Shown: positions 1 to 6,067, numbered from the stretch's first letter. The stretch: DNA of 6,604 bases from Pyrinomonadaceae bacterium (GCA_014379795.1 JACMLC010000188.1:1-6604); one strand, 5' to 3'. Notes: generated from the sequence alone by a model not told the origin. Translations and numbers: made by a program.

Positions 1-435
1 CACTACGCAAAGCTGCTGTTCGCCGTCGGCTTGCTCGGCGCGGCGATGCTGGCGGTCGGAGTCCTGCCGCTGGCCACAGCTTATTCTGTGAGCGAAGCTC
101 TCGGATTTGAAAAGGGCGTTTCAAGAAGTTTTCGCGAAGCGCCGATCTTTGTGGGCATCTTCACTTCTCTGATCGTGTTTGGCGCGCTGGTGGCAATGAT
201 CCCGGGCTTGCCGCAGATTCGCCTGCTGCTGATTACGCAGTGCATCAACGGTCTGCTGCTGCCCGTCGTCCTGATAGCAGTCTTGCGCCTCGTCAACAAA
301 AAGGAGCTGATGGGCAAGTATACCAACGGCCCCATCTACAATATTGCTGCATGGCTGATAACCATCACCGTCTCTACTCTCTCTCTGCTTCTGATTTTGT
401 CGACGCTCTTTCCAAATCTCTTTCGTTTTACTTAA
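1..435 (+). CDS. Nramp-family divalent metal-ion transporter, C-terminal part (5' end outside window)
   Basis: The frame is open from the first base, so 144 C-terminal residues are visible. The protein is very hydrophobic, with about four membrane segments (roughly visible residues 5-27, 49-68, 72-97 and 114-136). Family resemblance comes from LPLATAYSVSEALG (22-35), the REAPIF stretch (45-50), the QCINGLLLPVVL helix (80-91, matching the conserved sQ..NgillP segment of a late Nramp helix) and the MGKYTN turn (104-109). Nramp proteins are inner-membrane symporters that import Mn2+, Fe2+ or related metals with protons. The metal-binding DPGN motif of helix 1 and the helix 6 methionine lie upstream of the window, so neither substrate nor intactness can be judged. 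The next gene on this strand starts 140 bp downstream; a shared transcript is possible but not shown. The family call is fairly firm, the substrate is unknown. Confidence 0.85.
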   Translation, partial: HYAKLLFAVGLLGAAMLAVGVLPLATAYSVSEALGFEKGVSRSFREAPIFVGIFTSLIVFGALVAMIPGLPQIRLLLITQCINGLLLPVVLIAVLRLVNKKELMGKYTNGPIYNIAAWLITITVSTLSLLLILSTLFPNLFRFT

Positions 436-575
436 AGTTAAAGCGACAAATTTCCGCTCGCCAACTCGCCCGATTAGTGGTAAAAACTTGTCGCAAGAAG
501 CTCTCGTACTTTCCCGTTCCTTCAAAGAAGCATGATCTGCTTGTGGCGCGCCGTGTGGCGGCATCTGTAAACGCT

Positions 576-2036
576 ATGGCTGGCACTCATTACAAGAAAA
601 ATCTCATTATCTTTTTGATCACGACGGCGCTGGTCGCGCTGCTTCTCTGGCTCGTCTATTCCTTCGAGCCAAGCTTGCGCGCGTACTTCGTAGACGGCGT
701 GAGAGACCCGCAGATGCACGATGCGGCGGGCGCGTCCTATGACAATGTTTTCAAGATTACCAAGATAGTGTTATGGATGTTCCTGTTTATCATTGTCATC
801 AGGGCGCTCAATGCGCTGATTTTCGGATTCGGGTTTCGCCTGCGCAAAGGCTATGAAGCGCCGAATCTGGTGCGCAACACCTTTTCGATCATCGCTTACA
901 TCATCATCTTTGCGGTTCTCTTCAAGCGTTTTTATCCGGCGACAGACCTCGGCGCAGTCCTTGCGACCTCGACCATCTTCGGTGTCATCATCGGTCTTGC
1001 CTTGCAGGACACGCTCGGCAATCTCTTCGCGGGAATCTCCTTGCAAGCGGACAAGCCTTTTCTGGTCGGTGATGTGATTGTGGTCGGACAGTTTTCCGGC
1101 GTGGTCGAGAGCATCACGTGGCGCGGCATCAAGATTCGCACTTTTCAGAATCACATCGTGCTCATCAGCAACAGCAGCGCGGGCAAGGAATCCATAGAGG
1201 TCTGCCCGCGCGACAACCTGAACGCGCGTTTGGTTTTCTTCAACACGCTCTACACGGATTCTCCGGCCAAGACCATACACATCGTGCGCGAGGCCGTGCG
1301 CGAGGCAGACAATGTCTCGCCCAAGATCAGACCCATCGTGCGTATCAGGAATCTGGGCGACAGCGGCGTGGATTACGAAGTCAAATACTGGCTCGATGAT
1401 TACGCGAAATATAACGACACGGACGCGCTCGTGCGCCAGAGAATCTGGTATGCCTTCCGCCGCGCCGGAATCAACTTTGCCTTCCCGACGCGCACGCTGC
1501 AAATTGAGCGCAAGGTCAGAGGCGATGCGATGCGCGCAGACGGCAGCGAATTCATAGACCGCCTCAATGCCGTAGACATCTTCGCCCCGCTCTCTGCCGA
1601 AGAGACCGCGCGGCTCGCTAAAAATTCCGTCCGCCGCGTCTTCGCTCCCGGCGAAACGGTCATCCGCGCCGGAGACGAAGGCTCAAGCATGTTCGTTGTC
1701 CACGAAGGCAAGGTCAAAGTGCAGATCAACGACAACGGCAAACCGCGCACTGTGACTGTTCTGAATGAAGGGGATTTTTTCGGCGAGATGGCCTTGTTCA
1801 CGGGCGAGCCGCGCACCGCCAACATCGTCGCCGCCGAAGAAACGGAAGTTTTAGAGATCGGCTTTCAAGCGATGAAACACCTCTTCGACACCAACCCCGA
1901 CCTTGTCGAAGCCCTCAGCCACACCATCGCCGAACGCCGCGCCGAACTCAAAGCCAAATCCGAAGACTCCGCCCCCGCAGAGATAGAATCCGCAGGCGTC
2001 CTCGCCGCCGTCAAACGCTTCTTCGGCATCAGCTAA
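576..2036 (+). CDS. MscS-family mechanosensitive-type channel with C-terminal cyclic-nucleotide-binding domain
   Basis: 486 residues. Membrane segments lie near residues 9-28, 60-83 and 102-120, followed by the Gly/Ala-rich pore helix (about 124-158, ending GLALQDTLGNLFAGISLQ), typical of MscS TM3. The cytoplasmic MscS beta domain follows (PFLVGDVIVV 161-170, GVVESITWRGIKIRT 175-189) and then the alpha/beta region to about 312. Residues 334-450 form a CRP-like cNMP domain whose phosphate-binding cassette reads FGEMALFTGEPRTA (402-415). Glu404, Arg413 and Thr414 occupy the positions used for nucleotide binding in the family, so ligand binding looks intact. This is the layout of bacterial cyclic-nucleotide-gated (bCNG) MscS relatives, which generally respond to cNMP and often weakly to tension. 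The loop usually reading PNS is ISNS here. The ATG at 576 was chosen because the frame extending back to 240 overlaps the transporter and gives non-membrane-like sequence; GTG at 543 or 555 is possible, and no start has a strong ribosome site. The last codons recur at 2891-2947. Confidence 0.92.
   Translation: MAGTHYKKNLIIFLITTALVALLLWLVYSFEPSLRAYFVDGVRDPQMHDAAGASYDNVFKITKIVLWMFLFIIVIRALNALIFGFGFRLRKGYEAPNLVRNTFSIIAYIIIFAVLFKRFYPATDLGAVLATSTIFGVIIGLALQDTLGNLFAGISLQADKPFLVGDVIVVGQFSGVVESITWRGIKIRTFQNHIVLISNSSAGKESIEVCPRDNLNARLVFFNTLYTDSPAKTIHIVREAVREADNVSPKIRPIVRIRNLGDSGVDYEVKYWLDDYAKYNDTDALVRQRIWYAFRRAGINFAFPTRTLQIERKVRGDAMRADGSEFIDRLNAVDIFAPLSAEETARLAKNSVRRVFAPGETVIRAGDEGSSMFVVHEGKVKVQINDNGKPRTVTVLNEGDFFGEMALFTGEPRTANIVAAEETEVLEIGFQAMKHLFDTNPDLVEALSHTIAERRAELKAKSEDSAPAEIESAGVLAAVKRFFGIS
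1950..2036 (+). repeat. 3' tail of the channel gene, copy 1 of a direct repeat
   Basis: This is the end of the MscS-type gene, whose two outer blocks recur at 2891-2947 in the same orientation. The first block, AAAGCCAAATCCGAAG at 1950-1965, is identical in both copies. The last 36 bases (2001-2036, encoding LAAVKRFFGIS and the stop) match 32 of 36, and all four differences are silent. About 35 bases between the blocks (1966-2000) are replaced by 5 in the other copy. Confidence 0.85.
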
Positions 2037-2048
2037 ACCCTTCAATTT

Positions 2049-2086
2049 CTCTGGCGGCTTGAGATAACGGAACAGCTTCGCCAGAG
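2049..2086. terminator. Possible weak bidirectional terminator (8-bp inverted repeat)
   Basis: CTCTGGCG at 2049-2056 is perfectly complementary to CGCCAGAG at 2079-2086, separated by 22 nt. It lies in the 88-bp gap between the converging ends of the channel gene and the PIN-toxin gene, where a shared terminator would be expected. The loop is long and no uninterrupted T-tract follows the stem on either strand (only TTTT at 2103-2106), so an intrinsic terminator is only a guess. Confidence 0.3.
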
Positions 2087-2124
2087 GCATCGGTTGGAAT
2101 GACTTTTCGTCGGCGTGTTTGTAA

Positions 2125-2511
2125 TTACGAATAAGGCAGTAAATTTAAGTCTGCGATGAAACGAAAGTCGCGTTGGTTCTTTGTAATAAACGCTTCGTCA
2201 TGAACAAGCGCAGTAGCGGCGATTAGCCCGTCGGCAATCAACAAACCGTGACTCAGGAAATACCTTTGCAATAAATCAACTGCACGGTCAGAAATTTGAC
2301 CGGTGATTTTGAGAATTTGATAACGGTTCAAGAACTTCTCAAGGTCTCTCAATTCTGTTTTGTTTCGGCAACCGACCACCAATTCCATTTGCGTCACGGC
2401 GCTGATCGCTAAAGTCGAGGTTTTCTCAAGACGTAACAAACAGTTAATCGCCTCCGCTTCGCCCCGCGCCACGTCAATCAAAATGTCTGAGTCCACGATA
2501 GTCAAAGCCAT
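2125..2511 (-). CDS. vapC: PIN-domain toxin, VapC-like ribonuclease
   Basis: 128 residues, the usual VapC length, covering one PIN domain. VapC toxins are Mg2+/Mn2+-dependent RNases that cut tRNA or rRNA and stop translation unless held by VapB. The acidic pocket appears complete: Asp7 in TIVDSDILID, Glu43 in VTQMELVVG, Asp94 in LLIADGLIAAT and Asp115 in ITKNQRDF, with the polar Asn112 also present. The ATG at 2511 was chosen because it puts VDSD at the N-terminus as in the family; the open frame continues upstream to 2601 but would overlap the antitoxin and add non-family residues. The start lies one base after the antitoxin TAG stop (TAG-C-ATG). Only a distant GGGG (2524-2527) serves as a ribosome site, so translation is probably coupled to the antitoxin. 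No frameshift or missing catalytic residue is seen, so the toxin looks active. The family call is firm; the RNA target is unknown. Confidence 0.92.
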   Translation of the reverse strand: MALTIVDSDILIDVARGEAEAINCLLRLEKTSTLAISAVTQMELVVGCRNKTELRDLEKFLNRYQILKITGQISDRAVDLLQRYFLSHGLLIADGLIAATALVHDEAFITKNQRDFRFIADLNLLPYS

Positions 2512-2512
2512 G

Positions 2513-2749
2513 CTATCGGTTGCCCCAATGTGTTTCGCGGACATTGCGAACCCAAGCCGAACTGTCGCGCATATCCTCGCGGTCGCGCCACATCCCGACA
2601 AAGGCTTCGGTTTCTAAATCAGAATCCGGAGCGTCTTTTGGCTGTGAGCTTTTGTAACGCTCTCGCAGAAAGGAGATGAAGTCTTCAATCTCGCGTTGCG
2701 CTTCGAGCGGCAGAGCGTTGATTGCGCGCAGGATTTCTTCATCTGTCAT
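2513..2749 (-). CDS. vapB: VapB-like antitoxin (resembles DUF2281 type)
   Basis: 78 residues, directly upstream of the PIN toxin. Residues 1-32 (MTDEEILRAINALPLEAQRE, then a helix through FISFLRERY) resemble the short LP.e.q.ei.dFi.fL helical segment of DUF2281/VapB-like antitoxins. The acidic, Trp-rich C-terminal half (FVGMWRDREDMRDSSAWVR, 50-68) resembles the toxin-wrapping tail found in antitoxins that pair with PIN toxins. Its expected job is to bind and block the toxin active site and, with the toxin, to repress the operon. No classical ribbon-helix-helix or AbrB fold is obvious, so DNA binding is an inference. The start has a strong ribosome site (GGAGGA, 2754-2759, four bases upstream). 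That ATG overlaps the stop of a tiny upstream ORF (ATGA). Assignment rests on the gene pairing plus these motifs. Confidence 0.85.
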   Translation of the reverse strand: MTDEEILRAINALPLEAQREIEDFISFLRERYKSSQPKDAPDSDLETEAFVGMWRDREDMRDSSAWVRNVRETHWGNR

Positions 2750-2817
2750 AACTTCCTCCGCCTTGCCGTCCGGTTTCCGCTTTCATCCACAACAAACTGT
2801 TCTTTAGTTGCGCCCAT
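2746..2817 (-). CDS. 23-residue leader ORF, possible antitoxin N-terminal remnant
   Basis: ATG at 2817, TGA at 2748-2746, sharing ATGA with the antitoxin start. A good ribosome site (GGAGG, 2826-2830) stands eight bases upstream, which argues that it is translated. The peptide begins MGATKEQFVVDESGNRTA and ends RRRKL. From memory, the first part resembles the opening beta strands of small Phd/YefM-style antitoxins, where KEQFVVD..G..TA is usually followed by a hydrophobic strand and an EEYE-type helix; both are missing here. It may therefore be the stump of a second antitoxin spliced onto the VapB-like gene, or a real leader peptide that couples translation. The ATGA overlap and ribosome site are seen directly; the antitoxin ancestry is inference. 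I see no second toxin nearby. Confidence 0.5.
   Translation of the reverse strand: MGATKEQFVVDESGNRTARRRKL
2754..2759 (-). promoter_or_regulatory. Ribosome binding site of the antitoxin gene
   Basis: On the minus strand this reads GGAGGA, followed by AGTT and the ATG at 2749. It fixes the antitoxin start and lies inside the last codons of the leader ORF, so translation of that ORF would run over it. Confidence 0.75.
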
Positions 2818-2825
2818 CTCAATCG

Positions 2826-2830
2826 CCTCC
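2826..2830 (-). promoter_or_regulatory. Ribosome binding site of the leader ORF
   Basis: GGAGG on the minus strand, eight bases before the ATG at 2817. Its strength and spacing are the main reason for treating the 23-codon ORF as translated. Confidence 0.6.
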
Positions 2831-2862
2831 ACAAGGCAAGTCTATCTCTGATTTAAGATTAC

Positions 2863-2883
2863 TGCCAGCCACTCAATGCCAGC
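2863..2883. repeat. Two direct copies of TGCCAGC, possible operator of the toxin-antitoxin operon
   Basis: TGCCAGC occurs at 2863-2869 and 2877-2883, a 14-bp period, about 45-65 bp upstream of the leader ORF on the side where its promoter should lie. Toxin-antitoxin operons usually repress themselves through repeated sites overlapping the promoter, so this is a candidate. Inverted sites are more common than direct ones, and no clear -35/-10 pair was found. Confidence 0.3.
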
Positions 2884-2947
2884 GACCTCTAAAGCCAAAT
2901 CCGAAGGGATGCTCGCCGCCGTCAAACGATTCTTTGGTATTAGCTAA
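2876..2947 (+). pseudogene. Detached 3' end of an MscS-type channel gene (copy 2 of the repeat)
   Basis: Read in frame, 2891-2947 encodes KAKSEGMLAAVKRFFGIS and a stop. The channel gene ends KAKSE, then about a dozen other residues, then LAAVKRFFGIS. The last 12 codons, stop included, differ at four positions (CGC/CGA, TTC/TTT, GGC/GGT, ATC/ATT), all silent. This implies divergence as coding sequence before the fragment was cut off. The frame is closed by a TGA at 2849-2851; the only ATG gives a 23-codon ORF (2876-2947) without a ribosome site, so it is probably not a gene. It ends 10 bp before the 3' end of the convergent glycosyltransferase, where a full channel gene would naturally end. 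The homology is clear; its origin (insertion duplicate or remnant of a tandem paralogue) is inferred. Confidence 0.75.
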
Positions 2948-2957
2948 CAGGGCTGCT

Positions 2958-4445
2958 TTAGGGTTTGCGCTTAATCATGGCATAGACTAATGAATCGGCT
3001 TCAGCTAAGACGCGAATATCATAGCTCGCCGCAAGACGCTGAACATCATCTCTGTGCAAAATTATCCGCTCCTCTGAATCTTCTATGACATCCGCAAGTT
3101 TCTCGTAGCTGACGTATCGCTTGGCATCTTCACTGGCTGGCGCGGATGAGGCGTAGGTTTGCCGCACTGGACGGTTGCTGTAGAACAGAGGAACTTGCGC
3201 GTAAAAATATTCGGTTTCAGAGAACAATACAAGCGGGTCTCTATCATTAGAATTCGCGCTTTGGGCAAGACGAGCCAGTCTGGCAACAGGCTCTTCCGGT
3301 TTGTGATTGAGGTAGAGCGAAACGAAACTGTACAAGCCGCCAACGATAATTAAAATGACAGACGCAATCGCTATCGTGCGCCTGTAAACGGGGCGTGATT
3401 GATAAGCTTGATAAAGGCTGACGACAAGAGCCGCGATGAGGATGGCTAAAGCCGGATACATCGGAACGATATACCACGGACGCCTTGTTGGAATTACTGT
3501 GTATAGCCCAAACACCAACGCGCTCAGAATCAAAAGAACCCATGAGCGTGTTTGACCTTTAAGTTTCTTCCTGATGTCTGAGAAGACTGCAAACGGCACG
3601 AGCAAACACCACGGGAAAAATCCATCCACTAATTTCCCTACAAAATAAAAATAGCCGGAAGCATTTCCTTCGATGGTTGAGGTTGAGCGGGCGATGACGT
3701 GATAGCCGATGTACTCGTCTATGAAAGCACGCCCGTACAACGCGTACATCAGAACGTGCCATGGTGCGGCTATCAGTAGAGCCAGCAAGCAGCCCTGCCA
3801 AAAATGTCTTGACCGCATCGCGGCCTTAAAGCGTTTATCGAATATCAATGCCAAGACAATCGCGGCGGGCGCGATCATGCCGCCAGCCCCTTTGACCATC
3901 AACGCCAGCGCGCACGCAGACCAAACCACATACCACCACTTCTGATTCCCCTCCCACACGCGCAAGTAGGCATAGAGAGCCAGATACGTAAACAGCGTCA
4001 GCATCACTTCCATCGTCCCGAATCGAGAGAACGACAGAAAGTGATAGCACGTTAATAAAACCACCGCCGCCAACAGACCCACCCTTTTGCCATACGCGAG
4101 CTTGCCTGTTAAATACGTGACCCCGACCAGCGCAACGCCTGAGAGCGCGGAAGGTACACGCGCCCAAAACTCACTGACGCCAAACACGCGATAAAGAATC
4201 GCCGTCATCCACATCAGCAAAGGCGGCTTCTCAAACCACGGCGCAAATTCCCAATGCAGCGTCAGCCAACCTTCACCCAACGCTATCTCTTTAGAAACCT
4301 GCGCATAGATGGCTTCATCCCAAGCCGCCAAACTACCCGCGCCCAATTTCCACAGCAGCGCGAAAGCCGCGATCAAGATTAAGAAAAGCACAGGCGGGAA
4401 CTTCTGGAAAAATCGCTTCGGGCTTAGCGACTTCGCAAGGTTCAT
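2958..4445 (-). CDS. GT39/ArnT-like multi-pass membrane glycosyltransferase
   Basis: 495 residues with about 12 membrane segments between residues 17 and 378, then a soluble tail (about 380-495) expected outside the membrane. The first outer loop carries the GT-C signature: AWDEAIYAQVSKE (41-53, acidic pair Asp43-Glu44) and EKPPLLMWM (72-80). SRFGTMEV (140-147) fits the conserved R...(D/E) position of a later loop, and RRPWYIVPMYPALAI (321-335) fits the family K/R-P-Y-x-x-P segment. Such enzymes take a sugar from an undecaprenyl- or dolichyl-phosphate carrier and attach it to lipid A, protein or another envelope acceptor. The acceptor cannot be told from sequence; ArnT itself (aminoarabinose to lipid A) is longer, so that symbol is not used. 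The ATG at 4445 lacks a clear ribosome site, but no better in-frame start precedes TM1. The gene converges on the MscS-tail fragment 10 bp away and probably has its own promoter in the 187-bp gap upstream. Confidence 0.87.
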   Translation of the reverse strand: MNLAKSLSPKRFFQKFPPVLFLILIAAFALLWKLGAGSLAAWDEAIYAQVSKEIALGEGWLTLHWEFAPWFEKPPLLMWMTAILYRVFGVSEFWARVPSALSGVALVGVTYLTGKLAYGKRVGLLAAVVLLTCYHFLSFSRFGTMEVMLTLFTYLALYAYLRVWEGNQKWWYVVWSACALALMVKGAGGMIAPAAIVLALIFDKRFKAAMRSRHFWQGCLLALLIAAPWHVLMYALYGRAFIDEYIGYHVIARSTSTIEGNASGYFYFVGKLVDGFFPWCLLVPFAVFSDIRKKLKGQTRSWVLLILSALVFGLYTVIPTRRPWYIVPMYPALAILIAALVVSLYQAYQSRPVYRRTIAIASVILIIVGGLYSFVSLYLNHKPEEPVARLARLAQSANSNDRDPLVLFSETEYFYAQVPLFYSNRPVRQTYASSAPASEDAKRYVSYEKLADVIEDSEERIILHRDDVQRLAASYDIRVLAEADSLVYAMIKRKP

Positions 4446-4632
4446 CGGCTGGCGCTCGTTTCATTCAAGGAGTCAAAGCAAACTGCTCGAATGATGTCAG
4501 ACACCACAACCCGCAAAAATGTTCCGCATGATTGAAAGAGAAGCACCGAGAGCCGGAATTAATCTGCCGCGAGCGAGCAGCATTCTAGCAGACCGGAGAA
4601 GATGACGATGTAAGATTGGATTATACTTATAG

Positions 4633-5937
4633 CTACTCCTTCAAGTGCTTAACTATCCACTTAATAAATTGATCAAACTGGTCATCATAAAGCTCTTTGT
4701 TGATATAGGATTTGATAACGCAGCGATCTAGCCTTTTATCTTTATAGTCCGGGCAGGAAAACGGGTGTTCGTGAATACCTAAATCAAGCTCTTTAACCGT
4801 GACGCCAGTGTTACGACGCGTACCTTGAAGGGTGTTGAGCATTGCGCCGTAAGGCATAACTCTATCGTTTACATTCGCAATACCAAGCAAGCGTGGAGCG
4901 ATTTCACTCAAGCGCGCCTCCCTTTTCTCACGATCTGCCTTAAGTTCCGGTAAGCGTCCGCAGAAACTGCGCATCCATTTCCCCTCCGGATGATGTTCGA
5001 GCCAGTGCCTCATACGGTCATTAAGCACGTACTCTTTTTCTTCAACAGACATATGCTTCCTGTGTTCGTCAGGAGATCTATGAAAGTTATCAACGAAGAT
5101 TTGCCTCAAAGCATCTTCCGTATTGTGGTCAACGACGTAAGGTGATGAGGGTCGGAGGTCTTGCATTTCTACACAAGAAGCAAAGAGACATGCGCGGCTT
5201 TCTCCGAATAACAGTTCGTGGCTCTTATCTAAGAGGAGCGTAAGCGCAAGGTATCCACCCGATGAGTAGCCGAGAAAATCCACCCTTGCATTCGGATCGA
5301 AGTGCGGATGCTTGTTGTCGCGAATTTGACGCACGAGATCAACGATGTCCCAATAGGACTGCGCTGCTCCCCAGAAGAACCTTTCTGGGTGCGGGTTAAG
5401 TCGTTCGCTGATAGTGGCGTTGAAGAGATGTGCGTTTTCAATATGTTTTCGCCCTTCATAGCTTTTCCGCATCTGCCTCCCCCAAGTAGGATCACCATTC
5501 TCCTCAAGAGGCACACGATTAATGCTGAAGGTGAGAGGGAAAAGCGCGACTGGCTCACGCGTGCGATCCCAGATGTGATACGCCCACGGGAGGTACTTGC
5601 CGAAACTCCTTTCGTTCAAGCCGTGCAGCAGAATCGTGAGCCGCTTATGGCGACGAAGCGTGCCACTAGGTGAGCACTCACGAACCATAGGGTAGCGAAA
5701 CAGATTATTCTCTTTAATCTTCTCATCGCTCGGTTGATCTTCGACGAGTTCGGCACCGAAATCTTCATCGTGCTCCTCGCATCTATATGAATCATATCCA
5801 AGTAGATAGCGCGCATTGTGTGAACGATATTTAAGATAGTACAAGCAAGTATCACCATGCGAGAGCGGCTCAGTATCTTTCCACTCTTTTTGCTCGTGAA
5901 TAAATCTATGGAGGTAGTCATAGTCCGGGTGTTCCAT
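4633..5937 (-). CDS. Alpha/beta hydrolase, resembles DUF6051 family
   Basis: 434 residues from the chosen start; numbering below is from that Met. LTILLHGLNERSFGKYLPWA (101-120) holds the HG oxyanion-type motif. FLGYSSGGYLAL (221-232) holds the G-x-S-x-G nucleophile elbow, with Ser225 as likely nucleophile. NVNDRVMP (355-362) offers Asp358 as acid, and LGIHEHPF (386-393) offers His389 as base. The triad is in normal order. HGLNER...KYLPWA followed by a PLTFSINR-type segment recalls DUF6051, a poorly characterised hydrolase-fold group. No signal peptide or membrane segment, so cytosolic. The frame also allows an ATG at 5958, but the ATG at 5937 has AAGGAG five bases upstream and was preferred. 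The gene lies 130 bp after the GMC oxidoreductase on the same strand, so a common transcript is possible. Its codons look less GC-biased at third positions than those of the channel gene, a weak hint of different origin. The fold is confident; the substrate is unknown. Confidence 0.8.
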   Translation of the reverse strand: MEHPDYDYLHRFIHEQKEWKDTEPLSHGDTCLYYLKYRSHNARYLLGYDSYRCEEHDEDFGAELVEDQPSDEKIKENNLFRYPMVRECSPSGTLRRHKRLTILLHGLNERSFGKYLPWAYHIWDRTREPVALFPLTFSINRVPLEENGDPTWGRQMRKSYEGRKHIENAHLFNATISERLNPHPERFFWGAAQSYWDIVDLVRQIRDNKHPHFDPNARVDFLGYSSGGYLALTLLLDKSHELLFGESRACLFASCVEMQDLRPSSPYVVDHNTEDALRQIFVDNFHRSPDEHRKHMSVEEKEYVLNDRMRHWLEHHPEGKWMRSFCGRLPELKADREKREARLSEIAPRLLGIANVNDRVMPYGAMLNTLQGTRRNTGVTVKELDLGIHEHPFSCPDYKDKRLDRCVIKSYINKELYDDQFDQFIKWIVKHLKE

Positions 5938-5942
5938 ATGCT

Positions 5943-5948
5943 CTCCTT
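5943..5948 (-). promoter_or_regulatory. Ribosome binding site that decides the hydrolase start
   Basis: AAGGAG on the minus strand, five bases before the ATG at 5937. The alternative in-frame ATG at 5958 has no comparable site, so the shorter protein is preferred. Confidence 0.75.
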
Positions 5949-5967
5949 GAAGCTTCATTCGGAAATC

Positions 5968-6066
5968 TCAGTTAATGAAAAACTCATGTGACTTCTTCGC
6001 TTTTAAATCAGAGTTGCGACCTATTGATTTACGCATATTCCGTTTTAATCGCTTTGGCCTGCTCAT
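5968..6066 (-). CDS. Possible 32-residue basic peptide ORF between GMC and hydrolase genes
   Basis: The ATG at 6066 comes one base after the TGA stop of the GMC gene (TGA-T-ATG) and the frame runs to TGA at 5968. The peptide starts MSRPKRLKRNMRKSIGR and ends KSHEFFIN, with about a third Lys/Arg and no membrane segment. No good ribosome site precedes it; translation would depend on coupling to the GMC stop. It matches no family I recognise. It could be a genuine small nucleic-acid-binding-type peptide or a chance ORF in a 130-bp gap. Its position touching the upstream stop is the only positive argument. Confidence 0.25.
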   Translation of the reverse strand: MSRPKRLKRNMRKSIGRNSDLKAKKSHEFFIN

Positions 6067-6067
6067 A

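Noticed and set aside
443..494. GCGACAA / TTGTCGC 7-bp inverted repeat in the gap before the channel gene
   Set aside because: The arms are 38 nt apart with no T-tract, so a hairpin of that kind is unlikely to act as terminator or attenuator and may be chance.
240..575. Extension of the channel frame upstream to an ATG at 240
   Set aside because: It would overlap the transporter gene by almost 200 bp and add about 112 residues without family resemblance. The membrane start at 576 fits MscS relatives.
771..1502. 243-codon ORF on the minus strand inside the channel gene
   Set aside because: It lies wholly antisense to a gene with clear MscS domains, its protein is rich in Arg/Asp/Val with no family pattern, and it has no convincing ribosome site. 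It is a by-product of codon bias.
2512..2601. Longer PIN-toxin start at 2601
   Set aside because: It overlaps the antitoxin by 30 codons and puts non-family residues ahead of the VDSD motif. The ATG one base after the antitoxin stop is the usual arrangement.
2808..2990. 60-codon plus-strand ORF over the toxin-antitoxin upstream region
   Set aside because: It runs in a different frame across the detached channel-gene tail and into the glycosyltransferase 3' end, is Pro/Ser-rich without a motif, and has no ribosome site.
4563..4592. TCTGC / GCAGA inverted repeat between the hydrolase and glycosyltransferase genes
   Set aside because: Only five base pairs with a 20-nt loop and no T-run on the minus strand; too weak to call a terminator.
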